From: a bacterium D16-56
GTDB lineage: Bacteria; Bacillota; Clostridia; Lachnospirales; Lachnospiraceae
Assembly: GCA_003611875.1 (NCBI GenBank)
Contig: RAYY01000026.1
Span: 1-64,000, forward strand
Length of the DNA stretch: 64,000 nucleotides
Direction of reading: 5' to 3'
The notes under the pieces are model-generated. The model made no database searches. It saw only the letters and a program-made list of their open reading frames with translations, and had not been told where the DNA came from. The translations under genes and the position numbers were made by a program. How positions within the stretch are numbered: the stretch's first letter is position 1; each line of letters opens with the position of its first letter. Below are positions 45,786 through 53,908 of the stretch, in pieces.

Positions 45786-48084
45786 ATTCCTTTAGATCCT
45801 CCTTGAATACGCGGACATCTACTCCTCTCCTTCTTGCCGTATCAAATAAAATTTGAAGAAGATTATGGATACATCCTGTTGTTAGAACATACCCTGTAAC
45901 CCCGTCAGACAGTTCTTTGACTGGATAAGCCAAACCTGCAGAGTGCAGCAACAGCATTTCCTGATAAAAGTCAGCCGACCGGACATGCTCCTCACTAACA
46001 TACCATTCATCCCGGTTATCTTCCTGCTTACTTAAAAGCTTTTCTCCACATTTAGAGGACAGACGGGACTCAGGTCCATTGGCAAAGTCAAGGATTTGGT
46101 AAACTTCTACACTCCGATGTAAATTCCTGATCTCACAAAACTTCAGCAAGTCTAATGCATGGCTGTTTAACAGACAATGCAGCACATTTCTTTCATCCCA
46201 GTGATTTATTGGACTTTTGTACTCTCTTTGTCGGTTATTTTCCGTCTGGTCTTCTGGTTCGGACCGGTTTTCAAGCCCGTCTTCATTTTCCTGCATTCTT
46301 CTCTTTCCCGTTTTTTTATCCTTCTTTCTTTTAATCTGCTCTTTCTCCTGCTTGGGTTGGATAAATACAGAATACACCAAATTCCTCCTCATACGTATAC
46401 TCTTTCCTGGTTTCTGTGAGGATCGCACAAAACAAACCAAAAAAATAATAACATCTGCACTGTAGCATAGGCCATAAATAAATTTCAAAAAAAGATTCCT
46501 TATGCCAGTAAGAGCTCCAAAGGCCCGGCTTACTAAGGTCAAGCGGCTGTCTGTTATTTCCAGGTACCGGTTATATTTTGCAGCAAAACTGCTTTTTACC
46601 GGGTTTTTCCAGAGCATTCTGACCCTTTGGCCAGTTGACTTTGTCTGATTGGGCGCAGTATCCCAAACAGAAATATCGTGAAGCTCAGGAATCTGACGAT
46701 ACAATTCCTGGGTTTCTAATATAAGCTCTCTCACCAGCTCACGAATTCTTTGATTATCGAAATCTTCCTTGTTTCCGTTATTCCCATTATCTGCTTTTGA
46801 TTGTGTATTGCTGCTTTTGCTATCCTTTCCGTTCCCATTTTCTCTTTTTTCTGTCTCAAAAAAATTTTCCATGGATAATGCATGATCCGCTAAATAGGTT
46901 CGTAATTCATCCAGCTTTGGATTCATGTTTTTTAACTGACTGCTGTCATAAAGCTTTAAAAGCACTGCATTCTCTGCCAGAAGAAGTATCTGCGGCAATT
47001 CGATCTGAATTTGCAGTCCCTCGGCACTGTCCCCAAACAGAAGCTCGTCCGCGATCTGGAATGCTTTCCTGTTAATATCCGAATTTTCTGTATTAGCATC
47101 CGAATTTTCTGCGTTAGCATCCGAATTTTTTGCATTGGCATCCGAATTTTCTGTATTAGCATCCGAATTTTTTGCGTTAACACTCGAATTTTCTGCCTTC
47201 AGTTCTCCGAGATATTTCTCAAAATCCGCTAACCTTTGCTGCGATTCTTCTTTAGTGCCATCTGTGTCCTCAAGATAAGCTACCAGTTGATTTATATCAT
47301 TGCCTCTATTTTGCTCCTCTCCCAAGTATCTTTGAAAAGCACTCATTACCTCTTTTATGGAATAAAAATACTGATCAATCTGTGCTTGATTTTGATCCGC
47401 ATCTTGTTCTATCTCGGTCATCACAACATATGCTGTCTTATAAAGCACATAATCACCTAGCTTTTCGCCATAAATGTAAACATACGTCAGAGAGGAGGAA
47501 AGAAAAATCAAAGGCAGAAAAAAGACTAGATATATAAAGCCTGACTTCCAATCCCCTTTTCCATACTCTGGATCCGTTTGGTATGGGATTCCCTTTTTGC
47601 CGGATATTGTATAACGAACAATCTTTTTGCATTTCGGCAGCTTTTTAGAGAAGTTCTGTGCACAGGAAAGAGAAGTTAATACCAAGGCTGTCTGGATAGT
47701 GAAGGATAGAATCAGTGCCAATCCCCAATTCAATATTCTGCAAAGACCAAACAGCGTGGTGACAAAAGAAACAATGCTGGCAAAGAGAATGGTGTAATTT
47801 GCCACAATAAAACGAATATGGGAGTGAAAATTGCCAAAAAGTATATATTGAAGCACTTCAAAAAAATCTGCCCACATTTCCAATAAACCCAAAGTAGTAT
47901 TGGTAATGTCAATCAGAGCTTCCCCGGCTGCTTCCAAAAGTCCAGAAAGAGTTTCTAAGAATCTTTCCATCATATCCTGACTGCGGTCGCTGCCTCCATA
48001 AATCATAATAACCAGGAAAACAATCACTACAATCAGAAACAGTATAAGCGGGTTCTCCTGTATCCATTGTATAGAAATTTCCAT
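45760..48084 (-). CDS. Large membrane protein with heptapeptide repeats, first gene of the GTPase-tubulin operon
   Basis: Not recognised. The 774-residue protein has N-terminal membrane helices (about 13-32, 90-145 and 185-215), an extracytoplasmic region to about 530, a further helix near 540-565 (FIYGLCYSADVIIFLVCF) and a cytoplasmic tail rich in Lys, Arg and Glu. The extracytoplasmic part contains about five repeats of the unit NSDAN[AT][KE] near residues 298-335. AGGAG lies about 14 nt before the ATG. As the first gene of the unit it may form the membrane core to which the exported vWA proteins and lipoprotein attach. That is inference. Confidence 0.65.
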   Translation of the reverse strand: MEISIQWIQENPLILFLIVVIVFLVIMIYGGSDRSQDMMERFLETLSGLLEAAGEALIDITNTTLGLLEMWADFFEVLQYILFGNFHSHIRFIVANYTILFASIVSFVTTLFGLCRILNWGLALILSFTIQTALVLTSLSCAQNFSKKLPKCKKIVRYTISGKKGIPYQTDPEYGKGDWKSGFIYLVFFLPLIFLSSSLTYVYIYGEKLGDYVLYKTAYVVMTEIEQDADQNQAQIDQYFYSIKEVMSAFQRYLGEEQNRGNDINQLVAYLEDTDGTKEESQQRLADFEKYLGELKAENSSVNAKNSDANTENSDANAKNSDANAENSDANTENSDINRKAFQIADELLFGDSAEGLQIQIELPQILLLAENAVLLKLYDSSQLKNMNPKLDELRTYLADHALSMENFFETEKRENGNGKDSKSSNTQSKADNGNNGNKEDFDNQRIRELVRELILETQELYRQIPELHDISVWDTAPNQTKSTGQRVRMLWKNPVKSSFAAKYNRYLEITDSRLTLVSRAFGALTGIRNLFLKFIYGLCYSADVIIFLVCFVRSSQKPGKSIRMRRNLVYSVFIQPKQEKEQIKRKKDKKTGKRRMQENEDGLENRSEPEDQTENNRQREYKSPINHWDERNVLHCLLNSHALDLLKFCEIRNLHRSVEVYQILDFANGPESRLSSKCGEKLLSKQEDNRDEWYVSEEHVRSADFYQEMLLLHSAGLAYPVKELSDGVTGYVLTTGCIHNLLQILFDTARRRGVDVRVFKEDLKEYEEDTWED
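47071..47196 (-). repeat. 21-bp tandem repeats encoding NSDAN-type heptapeptides
   Basis: About six units of 21 bp, diverged at a few positions, lie in frame within the 774-residue membrane protein gene. Copy-number change by slippage or recombination would stay in frame and alter the length of an extracytoplasmic linker. Confidence 0.8.
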
Positions 48085-48351
48085 AGGTAAAAATATTCTC
48101 CTGTTGTTGTAATGATTTTGGCTGCTTGTGTATCGTTACTGTGAAAGTTCCATCGCCGGAGGCGATTCTAATCAGGTATTCCAAGTACGCCCGCCGGACT
48201 TTCATGGGACGGTGGTGCGTCGGCTGCCGGGCGCATGGAGGTTTACTGTAGAGGTGGATATTTCTAATTGTAGACCAATGCAATAATGAAAGAGAGAGAT
48301 GAAACCGCTCCGGCAACCGCTGCCGTATGTTTTTCCTATCTATACCTATTT
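48085..48351. other. Intergenic region between the GTPase-tubulin operon and the second glycan locus
   Basis: This 267-bp stretch is richer in GC than the genes on its distal side, notably 48140-48330. It must hold the promoter of the minus-strand operon, but I see only a weak candidate, TTGCAT with TATCCA 17 bp on, near 48260-48289. Small palindromes are present: TCGCCGGAGGCGA at 48153-48165, and CGGCA/TGCCG near 48310-48330. No coding region is convincing. Confidence 0.4.
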
Positions 48352-49207
48352 TTATTCCTCATTATATTTTTCCGGCAATTCACACCATTGCCCCATAATA
48401 TCATCCCATTCCAGAGGCTCATACTTAATAAATTCAGCCCATGTAAAGAATGTAAATTCTCCAAAATAAATAATTCCATTATGTAGATAAAAGTCCACTC
48501 TTACTTGTGGAATACCAGATGAACGTAATTCAGCATATTCTATTATTTTATGTATTTCAGGAGGGATTGGAACGGGTTTCTTGGCATTTTTATAAAATGC
48601 CCACCATGGCAGATGATTAAGATCTCTATCATAATTATCGTTGGTTCTTTTATCAAACTCAGCATGTGGTATGCCTTGACAAACTGTAACAATCTTTACT
48701 ACACCAGTCATACATGTCAGCTTGTACTCTACAGAGTCTGGCTTACCAAGACTATCTAAATATTCTTCAGCTATTATCCTTGGTTTTACGTTTTTATATG
48801 GCCATTCACGTTTTCTCCAATAATATTCTCGATGAAGAAAGGAATTCATTTATTTCTTGCGGCAGAAATATCAAAAGTCTTTTTATCTTTGCAAATTACA
48901 TACCCTTCACTGTCATGAGTACATTTTATACAAACTGATTTGGAAGGGATTCAAAATCAATATCTTTTGCCCTATCCCATACACCATACAATGGAACTAC
49001 GTGTTCTGCTCCTATCTTTTTTGAAAAAACTTCTTTTACCTTGTATTTATCAACCATTTCTGTCAACTCTGGTTTTCGATAATACAACTTTAACCATTGA
49101 CGTTTTTCTGAAAATTTTTTAGGTTTATCTAAATCCAATACCCCCCATGCAAGCATGGTACATGCGTTCATAAAACTTTCGATCTGGCGTGTTTCTATAA
49201 AAGCCAT
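48352..49207 (-). pseudogene. TupA-like ATP-grasp protein, frameshifted remnant
   Basis: TupA-like ATP-grasp proteins occur in Firmicute glycan and teichuronopeptide loci. The N-terminal part reads DLDKPKKFSEKRQWLKLYYR and DKYKVKEVFSKKIGAEHVVP. The C-terminal part reads REWPYKNVKPRIIAEEYL and VRVDFYLHNGIIYFGEFTF. Two single-base deletions break it. Near 48926-48930 FESLPNQFV meets a stop where the other frame continues KCTHDSEGYVICKDKKTFD. Near 48848-48854 a second shift is needed to reach MNSFLHREYYW. The usual N-terminal 40 or so residues are also unrecognisable. The remnant also begins next to a run of six G. It is almost certainly non-functional. Confidence 0.8.
49141..49146 (-). repeat. 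Short G6 run at the 5' end of the TupA remnant
   Basis: Six G on the coding strand followed by TA, the same right flank as most of the long tracts. It could be a decayed tract or chance. Confidence 0.4.
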
Positions 49208-49361
49208 GATAGACTAATATTTGAAATTTATAATCTAGATCCAACACAAACTTCAGTATTTTTATTTAATATTTTCATTTTTTCCTCAATTCTGTACATG
49301 GTTTACAATACATGAAAATTTACATTTATCCTCATTCTGTTTTGCCAAATATTTCTGCTCA

Positions 49362-50450
49362 TTATATGTTATAATATTTTTTATACCATTCTGCAAATTC
49401 CCGTAATCCTGTTCGTAAATCAGTAGTAGGCTTAAATCCATAATCATGCTCTAAATTACTGGTATCTGCATATGTAACAGGTACATCGCCAGGCTGCATT
49501 GGTACAAGCTCTATATAATCTTCAATATTGAATTTATCTGGTAAAATTTTTGTTTTTTTCAATTCTTCAGACAAAATATGAACAAAATCCATCAGATTTT
49601 CTGGATTTGAATTTCCAATATTATAGATAGCATAAGGAGGAACAGGAAGATTGTCCGAACCTGTAAATCTATTTGGAGCGCCTTGTACTACCCGCATAAC
49701 ACCTTCTACAATATCATTAATATAAGTAAAATCACGTTTGCAATTGCCATTATTAAAAATATTAATTTTCTGACAGGTTCTTAATTTTTCTGTAAAAGAG
49801 AAATAGGCCATATCTGGTCGCCCTGCCGGTCCATATACTGTAAAAAAACGAAGTCCTGTACAGGGAATATTATATAGCTTTGAATAACTGTGGGCAAGTA
49901 ATTCGTTGGATTTTTTTGTTGCTGCATAAAGCGAAACGGGATGATCTACAAGATCATCTTCACTAAATGGAACTTTAGTATTTCCACCATACACAGATGA
50001 ACTTGAAGCATAAACAAGATGTTTTACTCCTGGCTGACCACCGTCATAACTGTGGCGACAGCACTCTAATATATTATAAAATCCAAGAATATTTGAGCTA
50101 ATATATGCATCGGGATTTTTAATGCTATATCTTACGCCTGCTTGTGCAGCAAGATTTATAATGATTGATGGGTGATATTCTTCAAACAGGTTCTGTATCC
50201 CTTCTTTATCAGAAATATCTAACTTTATAAATAAATATTTAGACAAAGATACTCTCTCTTTATTTTTTATTAATTCTAGTCTGTATTCTTTTAATTCTTT
50301 GTCATAATAGTTATTCAGATTATCAACACCAATGATTGTACTATTTTGACATTTATCCAACAAATAAGTGGCTAAATTAGCGCCAATAAATCCTGCACAT
50401 CCGGTAATTAGTATTGTTTGATTATTCATAGAAATATTTGTTTTTGTCAT
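49362..50450 (-). CDS. NAD-dependent epimerase/dehydratase, UDP-glucuronate 4-epimerase-like
   Basis: This 362-residue extended SDR has the NAD motif ITGCAGFIGANLA near residues 15-27, YASSSSVYGGNTKVPF with the Ser/Thr, YAATKKSNELLAHSY with the Tyr-x3-Lys pair, and GLRFFTVYGPAGRPDMAYF, which is typical of UDP-glucuronate 4-epimerases and the related CapI group. It would supply UDP-galacturonate for the second glycan. GAGGA precedes the ATG. It is the last intact gene of the second glycan locus before the TupA remnant. Confidence 0.87.
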   Translation of the reverse strand: MTKTNISMNNQTILITGCAGFIGANLATYLLDKCQNSTIIGVDNLNNYYDKELKEYRLELIKNKERVSLSKYLFIKLDISDKEGIQNLFEEYHPSIIINLAAQAGVRYSIKNPDAYISSNILGFYNILECCRHSYDGGQPGVKHLVYASSSSVYGGNTKVPFSEDDLVDHPVSLYAATKKSNELLAHSYSKLYNIPCTGLRFFTVYGPAGRPDMAYFSFTEKLRTCQKINIFNNGNCKRDFTYINDIVEGVMRVVQGAPNRFTGSDNLPVPPYAIYNIGNSNPENLMDFVHILSEELKKTKILPDKFNIEDYIELVPMQPGDVPVTYADTSNLEHDYGFKPTTDLRTGLREFAEWYKKYYNI

Positions 50451-50476
50451 AAAAAATCCTCACTCTTATTATTATT

Positions 50477-51580
50477 TTAAAACTTATTAATTACTTTTAT
50501 TACATACTTTTGTTCATCCTCTGAATAGCCATTATACATGGGAATAGAAAGTACTGTATCTGCGTAATGTTCTGTTATTGGAAAATCACCAGAATGATAT
50601 CCTAAATATTCATAAGCTTCCGATAAATGCGGTGGTATCGGATAATGGATTATTGTGTCAATTCCCTGATCTTTTAGATAATATATAAGATGTTCTCTCA
50701 TTTCTTTATCTTTTGTTCTAATCACATACTGATGATAAACAGCGATACTTTTGGGTCTGACTTTAGGCAATATAAATTTCTGATTTTTTATCCCTTCATT
50801 ATAGCGATGGGCAATAGATTGTCTTTCAGATATAATATCGTGTAGATGTTTTAATTTCACAGAAAGCAAGCCTGCCTGTATTTCATCCAATCTACTATTC
50901 GCACCAATAACACTGTTTTTATAATGTTCCTGAGAGCCATAATTTCGGAAAATACGGAATTTTTGATCCAACTCATCTGAATTTGTTATCACACAACCGC
51001 CATCACCAAAGGCGCCTAAATTTTTAGTTGGATAAAAAGAAAAACAGCCTACATCCCCAAATGTACCAACCATCTTTCCGTCATGGGTAGCGCCATGACT
51101 TTGGGCACAATCTTCTATAAGGATCAAATGATGCTGTTTACAGATGTGCACTAATTTGTCCATTTCACAGGGAATACCATAAAGGTGTACAGCTAAGACT
51201 GCTTTTGTTCTATTAGTTATTTTATCTTCAATTTTATCTGCATCAATTCCATAATATTCATCAGGTTCCACGAAAATAGGTGTTGCCCCGTTAATCGTGA
51301 TTCCCATAACAGAAGCGATGTAGGTATTTGCTTGAACAATAACTTCATCTCCAATTCCAATACCCAAAATTTTAAATGCAATCCACAATGCATCCAGGCC
51401 AGATGCAAGTCCGATACAATGAGAACTACAGTTGTATTTTGCAAAACCATTTTCAAAATCTCGAAGACGAGAGCCTAATATATACCTTCCTGAACGAAGC
51501 GTCTCAATCGCCGATGTTTCAAATTCCTCTTGATACTGTTCAAATTCACGTAACAAATTATTCGACATAATAAATTCCAT
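50477..51580 (-). CDS. DegT-family sugar aminotransferase, FdtB-like
   Basis: This 367-residue PLP enzyme has GLASGLDALWIAFKILG, VQANTYIASVMGI, LIEDCAQSHGATHDG and CFSFYPTKNLGAFGDGG (Schiff-base Lys), plus HHYQYVIRTK-like features in the small domain. The opening LLREFEQYQEEFETSAIET is typical of FdtB/QdtB enzymes, which aminate C3 of a dTDP-3-keto-6-deoxyhexose made by FdtA. Two FdtA homologues are present at 57146 and 57554, which supports that role. GGGGGA precedes the ATG. RmlA and RmlB are not in the window and must be supplied elsewhere. Confidence 0.85.
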   Translation of the reverse strand: MEFIMSNNLLREFEQYQEEFETSAIETLRSGRYILGSRLRDFENGFAKYNCSSHCIGLASGLDALWIAFKILGIGIGDEVIVQANTYIASVMGITINGATPIFVEPDEYYGIDADKIEDKITNRTKAVLAVHLYGIPCEMDKLVHICKQHHLILIEDCAQSHGATHDGKMVGTFGDVGCFSFYPTKNLGAFGDGGCVITNSDELDQKFRIFRNYGSQEHYKNSVIGANSRLDEIQAGLLSVKLKHLHDIISERQSIAHRYNEGIKNQKFILPKVRPKSIAVYHQYVIRTKDKEMREHLIYYLKDQGIDTIIHYPIPPHLSEAYEYLGYHSGDFPITEHYADTVLSIPMYNGYSEDEQKYVIKVINKF

Positions 51581-51593
51581 AAGTTGATTCCCC

Positions 51594-51998
51594 CTAAGAG
51601 CTGTTAAATAGTCTTCTATTCCAATAATACGACAACAAAAAACATCCTATAGTTCCTGTTATTTGCGAAAGATACTTATTAAACATAATAACCTCCACAA
51701 ACAACCAAATAAGGATGCTGTTAATGAAAATGAGTAAAATTTTTTGTATAATAAATCCTTTAAGTTTTTTTATTAAAAATCTTCTCTTGCTAAACACATA
51801 AGTTGCAGTCATAAAATATCCAATACTTACAGAACATACATATGCAATTAGATTGGAAATCAAATAATAGATACGTAAATATTCGTTAAATGCATAGTAT
51901 AATAACATATATAAAAATGTAGTTAGCCCATTTACAAGCACATATTTAATAAACTCTTTTTTCGCGGACTGGAACGTAATAATTTTGCTCCTGTTCAC
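51594..51998 (-). CDS. GtrA family small membrane protein
   Basis: This 134-residue protein has four helices in the GtrA pattern: FIKYVLVNGLTTFLYMLLYY, then LISNLIAYVCSVSIGYFMTA, and a C-terminal FLLSYYWNRRLF, with the Asn-Arg end typical of the family. GtrA proteins are thought to help flip polyprenyl-phosphate sugars. No GT2 partner is adjacent. The likely start is GTG 51998, inside the end of the methyltransferase gene, with no strong ribosome site, so translation may be coupled to that gene. Confidence 0.78.
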   Translation of the reverse strand: MNRSKIITFQSAKKEFIKYVLVNGLTTFLYMLLYYAFNEYLRIYYLISNLIAYVCSVSIGYFMTATYVFSKRRFLIKKLKGFIIQKILLIFINSILIWLFVEVIMFNKYLSQITGTIGCFLLSYYWNRRLFNSS

Positions 51999-52785
51999 TA
52001 TTATTTGTTTTTTTCTTTAATATGGTAAAAGTTGCAACTGACATTTTTTTTCCTATGAAATTATACATAAAAGCTTTATCAAGATGAAAAACTTTTTCTA
52101 CAATACCGACATTTCCTTTATTTAAAGCAGGGAAAACATCTGGATTATACCATAACAAATATGCTAATAATCCTGGATATATCTGTCTTACTATCTTCAT
52201 ATTGTTTTTTATGTACATAGTATTCAGCTCTTTTAAAGAAAACCTTCGTTCTGTTTTTTCATCAAATACTGGATTTTTGATATATATATACTCACATATT
52301 TTCTTATAAATATAATTATTATATGTGGGTTCGATATTAATAAATATTCCGCCACTCTTAAGTAAAAACACACACTTTTTAATAATCTGATTTGCATAAT
52401 CAGGAATATGATGTAATCCTCCAATTAGAATAATGATATCATATTTTTTATCCGACTTAAAAGAGATTACATTCTGTACATAAACATTTATTTTGGGATT
52501 TAATTGCTTTGCACATTTGATGATTTCCTCACTATAGTCAAACCCTTCATACTCCACTTCAACATTGAAAAGATTCTCTAGAATATACTTTCCTTCTCCA
52601 AAACCACACATAGGTTCTAAGACAGTAATTTTCTTTTTACCTTGTATATAGTCCTTTACCCCCCCCCTGAACAATTCTTTATAAAGCAAATCATGCAGAC
52701 GTTTTTGTTTTTCCCCTCTACGGGTTCTAAAATATTCTTGAGCAATGTTATTAAAATGATCCCGTTGCCTCTCCAACTTATGCAT
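51946..52785 (-). CDS. Class I SAM-dependent methyltransferase, carrying an in-frame poly-G tract
   Basis: This 279-residue methyltransferase has the SAM motif I region VLEPMCGFGEGKYILE, acidic EYEGFDYSEEIIKCAK, and motif IV ILIGGLHHIPDY. It probably methylates a glycan sugar. The ATG at 52785 has AAGGAG upstream; a longer reading from 52845 lies in the GT gene and is unlikely. G9 (52659-52667) encodes FRGGV before the SAM domain, near residue 42, and both sides are in one frame, so the gene is ON as written. A change of one G would truncate it to about 50 residues. Confidence 0.83.
   Translation of the reverse strand: MHKLERQRDHFNNIAQEYFRTRRGEKQKRLHDLLYKELFRGGVKDYIQGKKKITVLEPMCGFGEGKYILENLFNVEVEYEGFDYSEEIIKCAKQLNPKINVYVQNVISFKSDKKYDIIILIGGLHHIPDYANQIIKKCVFLLKSGGIFINIEPTYNNYIYKKICEYIYIKNPVFDEKTERRFSLKELNTMYIKNNMKIVRQIYPGLLAYLLWYNPDVFPALNKGNVGIVEKVFHLDKAFMYNFIGKKMSVATFTILKKKTNNSEQEQNYYVPVREKRVY
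52659..52667 (-). repeat. Poly-G tract G9 in the methyltransferase gene (in frame)
   Basis: Nine G on the coding strand, followed by TAAAG. Nine is in frame here. Eight or ten would cause early termination. ON as written. Confidence 0.9.
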
Positions 52786-53905
52786 TACTTTTATTCTCCT
52801 TAAATTTATATATATAATCGATGAACTCAAACCATCTCCTTCCAATTACTTCTATACTTAACAGTTGTTTGATTTTTTCTGCCTCTTTTCCCATCATGGA
52901 TGCCTGTTTGGGATTCTGGATTAGAAATTCCATCGCATTGGATAATGATAAGCAATCTCCAACTGTTACAAGAACCCCATTTTTTCCAGTTTCAATTAAG
53001 CTTTTGGGTCCTCCACAGGGACAATCTGTTGAAATGCAAGGGATTCCCAAAGACATTGCTTCAATTAGTGCATTAGGGACTCCTTCAAAATTAGAGGAAA
53101 GAATAAAACCACGTGAATTTCTAATAATGAAAAGTAGTTCTTCTGTTTTTTTAGCTCCTAATAATAAAATCCGTTTATCCAGGCCAAGAAAAGATATTTT
53201 TTCCTGTAATGATTCTTTTAGTTTTCCTTCTCCAATAATATATAATTGATAATCTGCAAAGCGTTTTGCAATGATTGAAAATGCATCAATTAACAATTTT
53301 TGATTCTTTTGTTCGATAAGTCTTCCAACATTAACAAAATATTGTCCATTGCCTTTATCCCCTACTATACAATTTTCATTGGTGAAAACAGGATTAGGTA
53401 TAACAACTGCCTTTTCGTGCGCCACTTTTGAATAAAAATTAAATGCGTCCTGTGTTTGGAAAACAAATCCATCTGCATATTTCATTAAGTTTCTGGAGCA
53501 TATCTTTACAATTGTTTTTCCGCTGAAATGAGTGGGATCATTTCTTTCTGATACAATTAAGTTAATGTTAATACCAAAACATGCAGGAATACAATAGATA
53601 CAAAAAGGAACACCCATTACTATCATACAATCTATTTTTTCCTGGTTAATAATTTTTCTGAGCTTAACTATTTTTTTAGGAAAACTCAACTTTTCAAAAT
53701 ATGTGTTAACATTTTTACTATCTGACAGAGAAAATCTTTGAATTCCATCCGGCAATTCATACTCATTATTATCATATCGAATTGTGATAATTGAGGTTGT
53801 AATTGCCTTTTCATGAAGAAAATATTTGGCTAGTTCAAGGCTTACTCGTTCAGAACCTCCTCTGGCTAAAGAGCCACAAAAAAAAGCTATTTTCATATCA
53901 TACAT
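52778..53905 (-). CDS. Glycosyltransferase family 4
   Basis: This 375-residue GT-B enzyme reads MKIAFFCGSLARGGSERVSL at the N-terminus, where the GGSE loop is typical of GT4. The C-terminal domain has FVNVGRLIEQKNQKLLIDAF, YIIGEGKLKESL and SSNFEGVPNALIEAMSLGIP, with the complete EX7E motif. It overlaps the methyltransferase start by 8 nt. Similar enzymes add N-acetylgalactosamine or glucosamine, but the substrate cannot be read here. The start may be the second Met, three codons in. Confidence 0.86.
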   Translation of the reverse strand: MYDMKIAFFCGSLARGGSERVSLELAKYFLHEKAITTSIITIRYDNNEYELPDGIQRFSLSDSKNVNTYFEKLSFPKKIVKLRKIINQEKIDCMIVMGVPFCIYCIPACFGININLIVSERNDPTHFSGKTIVKICSRNLMKYADGFVFQTQDAFNFYSKVAHEKAVVIPNPVFTNENCIVGDKGNGQYFVNVGRLIEQKNQKLLIDAFSIIAKRFADYQLYIIGEGKLKESLQEKISFLGLDKRILLLGAKKTEELLFIIRNSRGFILSSNFEGVPNALIEAMSLGIPCISTDCPCGGPKSLIETGKNGVLVTVGDCLSLSNAMEFLIQNPKQASMMGKEAEKIKQLLSIEVIGRRWFEFIDYIYKFKENKSNA

Positions 53906-53908
53906 AAT

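Noticed and set aside
47071-47196. CRISPR array
   Set aside because: The 21-bp units are contiguous without spacers and encode an in-frame heptapeptide repeat.
47909-48316. A 135-residue reading frame on the minus strand
   Set aside because: Most of it overlaps the start of the large membrane protein in another frame, and it shows no family features or ribosome site.
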